Notes: generated by a model not told the origin, from the sequence alone. 53,002 nt of DNA from Dethiothermospora halolimnae (GCF_037577855.1 NZ_JBAKFX010000026.1:1-53002), one strand, 5' to 3'; positions 17,124 to 25,656 are shown, numbered from the stretch's first letter. Numbers and translations are program-made.

Positions 17124-19088
17124 TTAGTTGACTTTATTGTAGTATAATTCCAATTCTGTTATTCCATCTTTAAAGGTTATATGAATTTTCATTTTATATT
17201 CTAATTCATACTCCTTATTCTTTATTGCTATATCTGAATTTATCATTACAGTAGCATTTGATTTATTAATTAATGTTATTTTTTTATCATAGCTTGGTTT
17301 AAAATAAATATTCTCAGTAAAATCATAATGTTTTTTTATCTCAGAAGATTTTAAAATTTCTTGAAGTTTAAGCTTCTTTTTTTCAAATTTATATAATGGA
17401 ACTTTAAATGGAGGGATATCTTCCTCTTCCTTTAAGCTTATAAAATACCCCTTTAGACTTCCTGTAAAGGTCCTTTTTTTACTGTTATCATTAATTTTTT
17501 TCTTAATTAATATATACATAATAAGTAAAATTAAAATAGTGAAAAATATTATTTCCCTTTTATAATATTGATAAAATTTCATAACAGATACTTCTATAGA
17601 ATCCGTTATAATACTTAAACCTTCAGAATCTGTAACTTTTATTTTAAATGTAGAGCTTTTAATGTCATTTCCAAATAAAATTAAGTTATTTTCTTTTATC
17701 TTAGCTAAATTATCATCATTATCTATTATTTCATAACTTAAATTATCATTATCATCATCCATAAAATAGTTATTTAAGTTATAACTTTTATCCTTTGAAA
17801 AAAGCACATTTATTTTTTCTTTAAATTTTCCCTTTGGTGGATTATTTTTTATGTTAAATCTCGTGCCATCAAAGTTAAAGTTTATATTTTTATATTTAAA
17901 ATTAAGATGTACCTTATAATTGCCACTATTGTGTATAATATTATCCACATGAATTTTATTATTTAAAACTTTAGTTGGCAAAACTATCTTATTATTCGCA
18001 TCAACAAACTTAATATTTGACTTTATATGATTATAAAAGTTTTTTCCGTTAATTATTTTATTATCTTGGTTATTTATAAAATGTCCTTCTATCTGAAAAG
18101 ATTGATTTTTATTAATTTTTTCAGGTATATCAAGGGTCAGATTCCAATCATAATAGGATAGCTTATACATATTTATCTCAGCATTTTTATCACCTTTAAA
18201 ACTAACGTTAATATTATTTGTAAACTTTTTCACTCCATCTATATAAAAATAATTATTTAACTTAGAAACTTTTATATTATTAGATTCTTCTATTTTTACA
18301 TTGGGGGCAGAAGATATTGCTAGCATTTTTGATGACTTCGCTAAGTCTTCTTTTAGCTCTATATTTATATCTCCACTTTCATCTTCCAGAACCACCTTGG
18401 CTATATGTTCTACCCCCAATGACCAATATTTCATTGCAATATCTTTAAATATATTTATGTAGTTTTCATATCCCTTTGCTTCATAAAATTCTCCATTAGT
18501 TTTTGCAGCTATATCATCAAGTCTTAGTCTATTATCATATCTATTATGGGTCCTAATAGTATATATTGGTATATTTTTTATTTTGGATAAATCAACTGTT
18601 TTTTTAACATCTTTTATAGAATCATCCACATCCCTTTCTTTTATTTTGGGGGTGGATATCCCCCCATCTGATATTAAAATCAAAATAGATTTTTCATTGC
18701 TATCAGTACTACTTAATAGTTTTAAACCTTCTTTTAATCCTTTTCCTAGATCTGAGTACCCTGACATATTAATCTTGCTAATCTCTTTTGTTAAAAACTC
18801 CCTATTATTTCTACTGTTAAGGGGTACTGGCTCCATACTTGATATTATGTCTTGATTATAAGCTACAAACCCTAACTCAGTATAATCATTGGGTAAACTA
18901 GTAATAAACAAATTAGTTATGTCTTTAATCATATTTTTGTTATTTCCGTTTATAGAGTTGCTTGCATCTATAACAAACATTACCTTTACTTTTTCTAACT
19001 TATAATTAACTTCATTTCCACTTATTACAGTAACAAAAGATAGTATTAAAATAATTGATAAAAACAATGCAGCGAATTTCTTTTTCAT
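17124..19088 (-). CDS. Secreted, membrane-anchored von Willebrand A protein of the CIS cluster
   Basis: From the ATG at 19086-19088 the protein has 654 residues; an alternative TTG at 19101-19103 adds five. The N-terminus is a signal peptide (MKKKFAALFLSIILILSFVT). A vWA domain follows at about 30-215, with MIDAS motif DASNS at 41-45 and LILISDGG at about 143. The middle (about 220-515) is beta-rich and likely Ig-like. A single membrane segment (IIFFTILILLIMYILIKKK) near residue 530 precedes about 100 cytoplasmic residues. The vWA part would face outside and the tail inside. It sits 58 bases upstream of the sheath gene and may anchor the machine to the envelope or sense target contact; that is inference. 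Confidence 0.82.
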   Translation of the reverse strand: MKKKFAALFLSIILILSFVTVISGNEVNYKLEKVKVMFVIDASNSINGNNKNMIKDITNLFITSLPNDYTELGFVAYNQDIISSMEPVPLNSRNNREFLTKEISKINMSGYSDLGKGLKEGLKLLSSTDSNEKSILILISDGGISTPKIKERDVDDSIKDVKKTVDLSKIKNIPIYTIRTHNRYDNRLRLDDIAAKTNGEFYEAKGYENYINIFKDIAMKYWSLGVEHIAKVVLEDESGDINIELKEDLAKSSKMLAISSAPNVKIEESNNIKVSKLNNYFYIDGVKKFTNNINVSFKGDKNAEINMYKLSYYDWNLTLDIPEKINKNQSFQIEGHFINNQDNKIINGKNFYNHIKSNIKFVDANNKIVLPTKVLNNKIHVDNIIHNSGNYKVHLNFKYKNINFNFDGTRFNIKNNPPKGKFKEKINVLFSKDKSYNLNNYFMDDDNDNLSYEIIDNDDNLAKIKENNLILFGNDIKSSTFKIKVTDSEGLSIITDSIEVSVMKFYQYYKREIIFFTILILLIMYILIKKKINDNSKKRTFTGSLKGYFISLKEEEDIPPFKVPLYKFEKKKLKLQEILKSSEIKKHYDFTENIYFKPSYDKKITLINKSNATVMINSDIAIKNKEYELEYKMKIHITFKDGITELELYYNKVN

Positions 19089-19338
19089 CTTTTCTACCAC
19101 CAACCCCTTCGTATTTTACATTTATATTTATTTTTAGTTTTTATTTCTTTATAAGTTTTAAAAAGTAATAGGATTAATATATTTTTTTTACTGGTAATAT
19201 TTATATAAGCATAATTAATATCGAATTTATATTTTGTAATCTTTAGTCATTATTTGTTACAAAACCTTAATGAACCGTTATTTCCATTCACTTTATATAT
19301 TTTATCTAGGTCTTAAGTAGTATTTTTTTACAAAATAA

Positions 19339-19363
19339 AAAAAGCGACCCAAGGTCGCTTTTT
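19339..19363. terminator. Bidirectional intrinsic terminator after the tldD operon
   Basis: Stem GCGACC/GGTCGC with loop CAA is flanked by A-runs and T-runs (AAAAA before, TTTTT after), so it reads as a Rho-independent terminator on both strands. On the minus strand it ends the tldD-tldE-small membrane protein unit, separating it from the CIS cluster that begins around 19,100. The remaining gap to 19,088 is AT-rich and must contain the CIS promoter, but I could not pick convincing -35/-10 boxes. Confidence 0.85.
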
Positions 19364-19371
19364 ATCTAGTG

Positions 19372-19785
19372 TTAAGTCAATTTCCGATATATGATAGCTA
19401 TAATTAACATTATTACTATATATATCAAAGTGGGACTTTTACACCATTTTATTTTTTTGTTGTATTCCTTTCCACTTTCTCCCTTTTTATTGATATCCAT
19501 TCTTTTTTTTATTATATCATTTTCACTGTTTCGTATATCATTTTCAATATCTTTTTCATTCACTTTAGGACTAACTTCATTAATTTTCCCTTTATAATAT
19601 TTAGCCAAACTATTTTTTACTATCAAGTAATATAGAACTGATATAGCCAATAATGTTATTGTATTATCTTTTATATTAATTATATCTATAGTTCCTAATA
19701 CTATTACTGTCATTAAATATATAACCAATAAAACAATCAAACTGCTATAATATTTCTTTACTAATTTATTAACTTCTTTAGACAT
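19372..19785 (-). CDS. Small multi-pass membrane protein of unknown function
   Basis: Encodes 137 residues with three hydrophobic stretches: SLIVLLVIYLMTVIVLGTIDI at about 15-35, TLLAISVLYYLIV at about 44-56, and SPTLIYIVIMLIIAIIY at about 116-133. A charged Glu/Asp/Lys-rich loop separates the second and third. I recognise no family. The gene lies 13 bases downstream of pmbA and just before the terminator, so it is the last gene of the tldD operon. Membership of that operon does not by itself indicate a function. Confidence 0.7.
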   Translation of the reverse strand: MSKEVNKLVKKYYSSLIVLLVIYLMTVIVLGTIDIINIKDNTITLLAISVLYYLIVKNSLAKYYKGKINEVSPKVNEKDIENDIRNSENDIIKKRMDINKKGESGKEYNKKIKWCKSPTLIYIVIMLIIAIIYRKLT

Positions 19786-19798
19786 TTTATCCTCCGCT

Positions 19799-21151
19799 CT
19801 ATTTTCCTGCTACTGATAATTTTTTTATTTTTATTGATGGAGAACCAATGTAGGATGAACCGGGCATTCCAAACTCTAGATCGTCTCCAATTTCTTCTAT
19901 ATCATTTAACATTTCAAAATAATTTCCTGCTATTGTTATTTGATTAACTGGTCTATTTATTTTACCATTTAGTATTTCATATCCATATGCTGATAATGAG
20001 AAGTCCCCAGAGACAGTATTAAGTCCAGAGTGCAAACCTTGGACATCTATTATTAGTATACCCTTATCTACACCTTTAATCATATTATCAAAGGTTATAT
20101 CTCCCTTTTCTATATACATATTAGTTGGGGCTATTGAAATAGAAGATTTATATGATGATTTTAATGCATTTCCTGTGGAATCAACACCATCTTTTTTAGC
20201 TGTCTTTAAATTATGAAGATAGGTAGTTAAAACTCCTTTATCTATTATTTTCTTATATTTAGTTGCAACCCCTTCACCATCAAAGGACCTAGAGCCTACT
20301 CCTGCCTTCATAAATGGATCATCAACTATAGTCAGTATATCATTTCCTATTTTTTTATTCAGTTTTCCCTTTAGCATAGATAACCCTTTTTGCACCTTTT
20401 CTGCGGAGAAAATAGGGGAAAATGCCTTTAATATATTAGCAGAAACATCCCTTCTTAATACCACTTCATATTCATCAGATTTAATACTATCTGCATTTAA
20501 CATTGATATAGCTTCTTCGACCGCTTCTTTAGCAAGTTTTTTAGGTTTAAATTTGCTAAAATTATTGGAGGTAATAAGCTTACCCGCCGTTTTTACATCA
20601 TTTCCTTCTTTAACCACAACAGAAATATATCCAATAGCTATATTCATTTTATCTTCTAAGTCTAGCCCTTTAGTATTTACCATGATTGTATTAGATTTTT
20701 CGTCGTTATATAAACAATAGTTTACACTTTCAACCCTATCATCTAACTTAAAGGCCTCATTTTCTAACTCCTTTGCAAAATTAATTTTTTCCTCTTGAGT
20801 TACTTTATCTAAATTATCATTGTATACATCTATAGTTTTATATTCCTTAGAACCTTCAAATATTTCTTCTTCATCATCACTATCTATGACTTTAGCATTG
20901 GATATAGCCTCTTCTATAAGCATATCTATTGATGTCTCATCTACTTTTTCAGTATAGGAATAGCCCATTTTCCCATTATAGATACCTCTAAAGGAAAGTC
21001 CCTCTTGGTCTGCAATACTGTATTTATCTATCTCTTGCTTATAAACCATAAGTTCAAATTCACTACCTCTTTGAATAAACACTTCCATCTCTTCTAAACC
21101 TTTAGATTTACCCTTCTCAAATAATCTATCAATTATACCTCTTATATCCAT
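19799..21151 (-). CDS. pmbA: TldE/PmbA metalloprotease-like subunit
   Basis: Encodes 450 residues, the usual length for TldE/PmbA, the partner of TldD in a heterodimeric peptidase that processes modified peptides (microcin B17 maturation and CcdA degradation in E. coli). It contains the family's C-terminal pattern: FDGEGVATKYKKIIDKGVLT, GLHSGLNTVSGDFSLSAYGY, and a final GSPSIKIKKLSVAGK. As expected for TldE it lacks the HExxxH zinc motif found in TldD. The start codon overlaps the tldD stop (TAATG), so the subunits are translationally coupled. The physiological substrate here is unknown. Confidence 0.93.
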   Translation of the reverse strand: MDIRGIIDRLFEKGKSKGLEEMEVFIQRGSEFELMVYKQEIDKYSIADQEGLSFRGIYNGKMGYSYTEKVDETSIDMLIEEAISNAKVIDSDDEEEIFEGSKEYKTIDVYNDNLDKVTQEEKINFAKELENEAFKLDDRVESVNYCLYNDEKSNTIMVNTKGLDLEDKMNIAIGYISVVVKEGNDVKTAGKLITSNNFSKFKPKKLAKEAVEEAISMLNADSIKSDEYEVVLRRDVSANILKAFSPIFSAEKVQKGLSMLKGKLNKKIGNDILTIVDDPFMKAGVGSRSFDGEGVATKYKKIIDKGVLTTYLHNLKTAKKDGVDSTGNALKSSYKSSISIAPTNMYIEKGDITFDNMIKGVDKGILIIDVQGLHSGLNTVSGDFSLSAYGYEILNGKINRPVNQITIAGNYFEMLNDIEEIGDDLEFGMPGSSYIGSPSIKIKKLSVAGK

Positions 21152-22542
21152 TATTTATCCCCCTTTCTACCACCAACGGTTATTGATCCTACTCTTATTG
21201 TAGGCTGGCCAACATTGGTAGGTATAGAACCACTGGACGAACCACACATTCCTTGGCCATAGTCTAGATTATTTCCAACCATATCTATTTTCTTAAGTAT
21301 ATCCATTCCATTGCCTATAAGGGTTGCTCCTCTAACCGGTCTGTCTATTTTCCCATTTTTAATCATATATCCTTCCATAACTGCAAAGTTAAAGTCTCCT
21401 GTAGCTGGATTTACTGAGCCCCCACCCATATATTTTGCATATAGTCCATGTTCTGTATTTTTAATTATTTCTTCCCTTGTGGAATCTCCATTATCTATAT
21501 ATGTATTTGTCATTCTAGAAGTTGGAGCAAATTTATAGGATTGCCTTCTTCCTGAACCCGTGGAGTCCATATTCATTCTTCTTCCATTTAGTTTATCAAC
21601 CATATATCCCTTTAATATTCCATTTTTTATTAATACATTTTTTCTGCTTTTAGTTCCTTCGTCATCAATATTGATTGACCCCCAAGCATTCGGTTGGGTT
21701 CCATCATCTATAGCAGTAACAACATCCGATGCTACCTTTTCACCAAGTTTCCCTGCATATATTGAAGTTCCTTTAGCCACCGATGATGCCTCTAATCCAT
21801 GGCCACATGCTTCATGGAATATTACTCCGCCAAATTTATTATCAATTATTACTGGCATTTTTCCACTGGGGCATGGCTCTGCGTTTATCATGGTTTTAGC
21901 AATCCTTGATGCTTCCTTTGCATATTCTTCTATATCTATATTGTCATAAAATTCAAATCCCATATGGGCACCTGGTCCATAAAAACCCGATTGCATTTCT
22001 CCATCTTTAGATGCCACAGATGAGATAGCCGTTCTTGTTCTTACCCTTGTGTCCTCAACAAATAACCCATCTGAATTGGCAACTAATATATTTTGTTCCT
22101 CATCTAAGTATCTGATGGCTACCTGGGATATGCAATCATCAAAGTTTTTAGCACTATTATATGCTCTTCTTAAAAGCTCGACTTTTTTATCCTTCTTAAC
22201 TCCCCTTGGTAATATCAATATTTTATGGACATTTTCTATTTTAGGTGTTGTAAAATTTAATGTTATATCTCCCTTTGTCCCATTTATGGCCTTGGCAGCC
22301 TTTTTAGCAACAGTGATTAAGTTTTCCTTCGATGAATCATTGGTATATGCATAAACACTATTGGTACTATTAAAAATCCTTATACCAACACCATAGTCTC
22401 TACCTGACATTCCATTTTCTATCTTGCCCCCTATCATAGCAAGGCTTGTATTAAATTTATCTTCAACAAAAACTTCAGCGAAATCTCCACCTGTAGATAG
22501 AGCTGCATTTATTACATCTTCTATAATACTTTTATTTAACAT
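21151..22542 (-). CDS. tldD: TldD metalloprotease catalytic subunit
   Basis: Encodes 463 residues. The catalytic zinc motif is at 243-248 (HEACGH in GGVIFHEACGHGLEASS). The family's C-terminal Cys element (GMCGSSSGSIPTNVGQPTIR) and the GDFNFAVMEGYMI segment are also present. TldD forms a heterodimer with TldE that degrades unfolded or modified peptides through an internal chamber. The gene leads a three-gene unit (tldD, pmbA, small membrane protein) ending at the terminator at 19,339. No peptide-modification gene cluster is visible nearby, so a general peptide-processing role is likely. Confidence 0.95.
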   Translation of the reverse strand: MLNKSIIEDVINAALSTGGDFAEVFVEDKFNTSLAMIGGKIENGMSGRDYGVGIRIFNSTNSVYAYTNDSSKENLITVAKKAAKAINGTKGDITLNFTTPKIENVHKILILPRGVKKDKKVELLRRAYNSAKNFDDCISQVAIRYLDEEQNILVANSDGLFVEDTRVRTRTAISSVASKDGEMQSGFYGPGAHMGFEFYDNIDIEEYAKEASRIAKTMINAEPCPSGKMPVIIDNKFGGVIFHEACGHGLEASSVAKGTSIYAGKLGEKVASDVVTAIDDGTQPNAWGSINIDDEGTKSRKNVLIKNGILKGYMVDKLNGRRMNMDSTGSGRRQSYKFAPTSRMTNTYIDNGDSTREEIIKNTEHGLYAKYMGGGSVNPATGDFNFAVMEGYMIKNGKIDRPVRGATLIGNGMDILKKIDMVGNNLDYGQGMCGSSSGSIPTNVGQPTIRVGSITVGGRKGDK

Positions 22543-22650
22543 AAACTAACCTCCCCTTATAAAATTACTCTATTTATATTATTTCGATACTCTAATATCT
22601 ATTCCTTCATATTTATTTAATATTTATTTTGTATCTTTAATTAAAATAAA

Positions 22651-22671
22651 CTGGGGAATTACGAGTCCCAA
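22651..22671. repeat. Dispersed hairpin element, copy A
   Basis: The sequence CTGGGGAATTACGAGTCCCA forms an imperfect hairpin with loop around ATTACGA. It resembles two other intergenic hairpins at 23717-23739 and 45366-45388, which share the GGGGATTACGAATCCCC-type core. It lies in the gap upstream of tldD. Confidence 0.5.
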
Positions 22672-22775
22672 ATATTAAAGTTAAAACTTCTAAATTTCTT
22701 AATGCCAAAATTAGAAATAATTCTAATGAACTGTCCCTTTGATTCCCCCTTAACCTAAAACCTATAAATAAACTA

Positions 22776-22798
22776 AGGGTGTCCCATTGGAACACCCT
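22776..22798 (-). terminator. Probable terminator of the 51-residue membrane protein gene
   Basis: Arms AGGGTGT and ACACCCT with inner CC/GG pairs form a stem just after the stop of the small gene at 22812-22967. On the minus strand it is followed by TAGTTTATTT, a modest T-rich tail, so termination is probable but weak. Confidence 0.55.
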
Positions 22799-22811
22799 AT
22801 TTTAAGTAGTT

Positions 22812-22967
22812 TCAAAATCCATTATAGAAAATAACCAATAATAAAAAGAAAAATAGTAAACTTTCTTTATTATCATTATCAAATCCCATGTTATTATATA
22901 AAAGAACTAATAATAAGAAAAAGAATAATAAGCTTTCATCCCTTGGTCTAAACAATCCTTGCCCCAT
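22812..22967 (-). CDS. 51-residue hydrophobic protein with internal duplication
   Basis: An ATG at 22965-22967 with ribosome binding site GGAGGG eight bases upstream opens a 51-codon frame ending TGA. The peptide begins MGQGLFRPRD and contains two near-identical hydrophobic units: ESLLFFFLLLVLLYNN and ESLLFFFLLLVIFYNG. Each unit is long enough to form one membrane segment, so the protein may be a two-helix hairpin. Small FF-LLL-type proteins of this kind occur in spore-forming clostridia, but I know no function for them. It lies downstream of the coiled-coil gene at 23050-23622 in the same orientation. Confidence 0.65.
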   Translation of the reverse strand: MGQGLFRPRDESLLFFFLLLVLLYNNMGFDNDNKESLLFFFLLLVIFYNGF

Positions 22968-23049
22968 AAAACATACCCTCCTATAATATGTTTTGCCACT
23001 TATTTAATATATTATTATTCTAGAAAGGCATATATAGTTACAATTATTA

Positions 23050-23622
23050 TTAAAACTCATCCTCAGACATCTTCATAACTTCCATAATTTTTTCTATTTT
23101 CTTCACTTTTTTCTTGTGTTTATCATCTAAAACAGGATCAAAACATTTTATTAAGTCTATAATAGAGTCTATTTTCTTAATATCAATTTTTTCATTACTT
23201 TCTTTATATGTTGTAATGTTATGTTTTGTTTCATCTATTCTTTTTTTTGTATCTATAATATTTTCTGCTACTTTTTTTCTATCATCATCCATATAGTCTA
23301 TCATTTCAGCTAAAATTCTTTCCCCTTTATCGATAGCAGGTAAATTATTAGTACTTTTTACTTCATTTTTATATTTTGATTCCTTTATTCTTTTTACTTT
23401 ATTAAATATGTCTATTATATCTTCAACCTTACTTAATGTCTCCTGTCCGTTTTCATTAAAATATCCCTTTATATTACTAACTAAAGCCTTTTTCCTTTCA
23501 AAATCATCATTTAAATCAAGGTTTAATTTAATCCCGTCACCCTTTTCATTCTTATTATTTAAAAGCATCATTAATGGTAATGCCAACCCTATTAAACTTG
23601 TTATAGAAGTTTCTTTACCCAT
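23050..23622 (-). CDS. Uncharacterised protein with hydrophobic N-terminus and coiled-coil body
   Basis: Encodes 190 residues. A short hydrophobic segment near the N-terminus (ITSLIGLALPLMMLL) could associate with a membrane. The remainder is highly charged and predicted helical, rich in Lys, Asp and Glu, with a terminal KKKVKKIEKIMEVMKMSEDEF. No family is recognised. It is followed 82 bases later by the 51-residue hydrophobic protein gene, so the two may work together, possibly at the spore or cell envelope; this is a guess from size and context. Confidence 0.6.
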   Translation of the reverse strand: MGKETSITSLIGLALPLMMLLNNKNEKGDGIKLNLDLNDDFERKKALVSNIKGYFNENGQETLSKVEDIIDIFNKVKRIKESKYKNEVKSTNNLPAIDKGERILAEMIDYMDDDRKKVAENIIDTKKRIDETKHNITTYKESNEKIDIKKIDSIIDLIKCFDPVLDDKHKKKVKKIEKIMEVMKMSEDEF

Positions 23623-23716
23623 AAAATTACCACCCTTATTGACTTTATATATTAATAGCCCTATTATATTTTATGTTAAAGTCTAAAGAGTGTGAGTAAT
23701 TTAATAGGTTTTCAGG

Positions 23717-23739
23717 TTGGGGGATTACGAATCCCCCAA
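23717..23739. repeat. Dispersed hairpin element, copy B
   Basis: TTGGGGGATTACGAATCCCCCAA forms an almost perfect hairpin (stem TTGGGGGATT/AATCCCCCAA around ACG). It stands directly at the head of the 22-bp tandem array and matches the core of elements A and C. Confidence 0.65.
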
Positions 23740-23887
23740 CAACAAGATAGCAATCCTCCAATAATTGAATAGTAATACTCTAGTAATTGAATAGTAATAC
23801 TCTAGTAATTGAATCATGATATTCTAGTAATAGGATAATAATACTCTAGTAATAAGATAATAGTACTCCAATAACAGAATAACAACC
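23738..23887. repeat. 22-bp tandem repeat array (about seven units)
   Basis: Successive units follow the pattern TAATTGAATAGTAATACTCTAG. Two units are identical, followed by copies drifting to TAATTGAATCATGATATTCTAG, TAATAGGATAATAATACTCTAG and TAATAAGATAATAGTACTCCAA, with partial units at both ends. There are no spacers between units, so this is not a CRISPR array. It fills most of the 315-base gap between the coiled-coil gene and the CYTH gene; nothing else is visible there. Confidence 0.85.
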
Positions 23888-23937
23888 TTTTAACAGTTAT
23901 ATAAAATATCATAAATATGTTAGATACAATTAAGATA

Positions 23938-24489
23938 TTATAAATCAGTTAATCCTACTTCCATCCTTAACTGTGCCAATGACTTAGATGTCACATTATC
24001 CCTAGCTAATTCTAATAATTCTATAGCTTTATTTAAATCTTCTTCATTATCTACCTCAATTTCTAAATAGGGTTCAGGATATGTTTCCTTATTCCATGTG
24101 TCTATATCAAATCTTATATTATCATATTTGTAGGATATTCTTTCCTTTGTTCCCCTATGTCTTATATCTAAATCCAAGTGTCTTAATATTTCAGTAAGGG
24201 CCTCTTCATTATCTATTTTGGTTTCTATCTCTATATTCTCCCTTAGGGCATTTTTAGCTATATTTTTCTTTAAAGTAAAAATATATTGGGTATCATTATT
24301 AATAATATCCTTTGATTCCCTTATTCTTAGATAACCTTTGTCCCTATTTTTTATAATTCTATCCTCTGTATCAAATATTGTATTTACTTGATGTTCCTTT
24401 TTTATTAGTTTAGCACCAATCTCTTTAAGTTTTTTTTCTATATTATTTTTATCTATATTTAATACCTTAACTTCAAGTTCCTTAGCCAT
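23938..24489 (-). CDS. CYTH domain protein (class IV adenylate cyclase / triphosphatase family)
   Basis: Encodes 183 residues covering one CYTH domain. The signature is near the N-terminus (MAKELEVKVLNID, an ExExK-like strand), followed by FDTEDRIIKNRDKGYLRIRESKD, YIFTLKKN, RENIEIETKIDN, and the late EPYLEIEVDNEEDL. These charged strands line the triphosphate tunnel. Family members hydrolyse inorganic tripolyphosphate or thiamine triphosphate, or make cAMP; the small single-domain clostridial type is more often a triphosphatase. The exact substrate cannot be read from sequence. The gene is divergent from the YetF-like gene. Confidence 0.85.
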   Translation of the reverse strand: MAKELEVKVLNIDKNNIEKKLKEIGAKLIKKEHQVNTIFDTEDRIIKNRDKGYLRIRESKDIINNDTQYIFTLKKNIAKNALRENIEIETKIDNEEALTEILRHLDLDIRHRGTKERISYKYDNIRFDIDTWNKETYPEPYLEIEVDNEEDLNKAIELLELARDNVTSKSLAQLRMEVGLTDL

Positions 24490-24583
24490 ATAATCACTCC
24501 CAGTTAAAATTTTAAAATTACATGTTTTTTAAATGTATTTTTTAATAATAAAATGTAAATCCTTTTAATATGGAGGTGTTAAA

Positions 24584-24970
24584 ATGAATTTACTATACTC
24601 TGCCCTTTTATATTTAAGTCTTTTTACCATAATTCTTGTATATATAATCTACAAAGCTAAAAGTTTTAAAAAAAATAATAAATCATTTATACCAAAAGAA
24701 GTAAATTATCAAGACGTAGAAATAGCTTTATTAGGAGATATCGACCTTGATAATATTAATTACACTGAGTCTAAATTTGAAAATCCTAAAGAAACCGTAA
24801 CTTTACCCTTAGATCTTATAATAGATGGACAAATCCTATCTAATAATTTAAATATGATTAATAAGGATCAAGATTGGTTAATAGATACATTAAATAATAA
24901 AGGTGTTTCCCATATAAACAAAGTGACCCAAGCCACATTAGAACCTTCAGGCAAAATTGTAATCTCCTAG
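24584..24970 (+). CDS. Orphan YetF/DUF421-type C-terminal domain on a single membrane helix
   Basis: Encodes 128 residues. One membrane segment at about 5-24 (YSALLYLSLFTIILVYIIY) is followed by a soluble domain with TLPLDLIIDGQILSNNLNMI, DWLIDTLNNKGVSHINKVTQATLEPSGKIVI. That order matches the conserved C-terminal region of YetF/YdfR (DUF421) proteins. Full-length YetF has three membrane helices and two such subdomains, so this is a shortened version. The ribosome binding site GGAGGTG is clear. Its stop overlaps the end of the convergent phosphoesterase gene by four bases. YetF proteins are linked to spore germination and lifespan in bacilli; function here is unproven. Confidence 0.7.
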   Translation: MNLLYSALLYLSLFTIILVYIIYKAKSFKKNNKSFIPKEVNYQDVEIALLGDIDLDNINYTESKFENPKETVTLPLDLIIDGQILSNNLNMINKDQDWLIDTLNNKGVSHINKVTQATLEPSGKIVIS

Positions 24971-25656
24971 AGTATTTTCTTTAATTTAAAATCAATATAG
25001 TCACAGGAAATACAGTGAAAGTCAATGCCTTCTATATTACCTTCAACAGCAAAATAATGTCCCTCTGCATGTAAATGTCCATAAACACATATATCTACAT
25101 TATATTTTTTCATTAAATCCACAAATTCATTGGGACTTTTATCTGTGGAATTAAATGGTGGATAGTGTATCATAACTATTTTTTTACTAACATCATCTTT
25201 TATTGATGATAATGATAGTTCTAGCCTATTTAATTCCCTATTAAACATTTTTTCATCATGTTCATTAAATTCATCGCTATCCTTAGCTGCCCAGCCTCTA
25301 GAACCGCATATTCCTATATTTTTGTGTATATAACTATCATTATGTAAAAAAGTTATTGCATCAAGATCAAGATTGTTAAGCTTTGTTTTAGTTTCCCACC
25401 AATAATCGTGGTTACCTTTAGTAATAATCTTTATCCCTGGAAGTCTATCTATCTTTTCTAAATCATCCTTAGCATCCTTGAGTTTTAATGCCCAGGATAT
25501 ATCTCCAGGTAATAATACTAAGTCACCTTCTTTTACAGTTTCTTTCCAGTATTCAAATATTTTTTCATCATGGTTTATCCAGTTATCTCCAAATACATCC
25601 ATGGGCTTTTTCCCCGATGAATCCATATGTAGATCTCCGATTCCATATATGCTCAT
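24967..25656 (-). CDS. Calcineurin-like metallophosphoesterase
   Basis: Encodes 229 residues from the ATG at 25654-25656, chosen because GAGGTGAT precedes it; an in-frame ATG 39 bases upstream lacks a site. The five metallophosphoesterase motifs are present: GIGDLHMD, LLPGDISWALKL, TKGNHDYWW, VMIHYPPFN and YGHLHAEGHYF. These ligate two metal ions. The family of about 230 residues is widespread in Firmicutes with an unknown physiological substrate. It is separate from the YhaO-type nuclease gene at 28473, which is longer. Confidence 0.9.
   Translation of the reverse strand: MSIYGIGDLHMDSSGKKPMDVFGDNWINHDEKIFEYWKETVKEGDLVLLPGDISWALKLKDAKDDLEKIDRLPGIKIITKGNHDYWWETKTKLNNLDLDAITFLHNDSYIHKNIGICGSRGWAAKDSDEFNEHDEKMFNRELNRLELSLSSIKDDVSKKIVMIHYPPFNSTDKSPNEFVDLMKKYNVDICVYGHLHAEGHYFAVEGNIEGIDFHCISCDYIDFKLKKIL

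Noticed and set aside
1..19103. Left cluster as a prophage tail or diffocin-like bacteriocin
   Set aside because: There are no capsid, terminase, holin, lysin, tape-measure or tail-fibre genes, while FHA, PP2C, Hsp70-like and vWA genes are integral to the operon. Parts beyond the left edge could still change this view.
23050..23622. Coiled-coil gene as a spore coat component
   Set aside because: Only size, charge and proximity to a small hydrophobic gene suggest this; there is no motif, so it was left as uncharacterised.
23738..23887. CRISPR array
   Set aside because: The 22-bp units abut with no unique spacers between them, and no cas genes are nearby.
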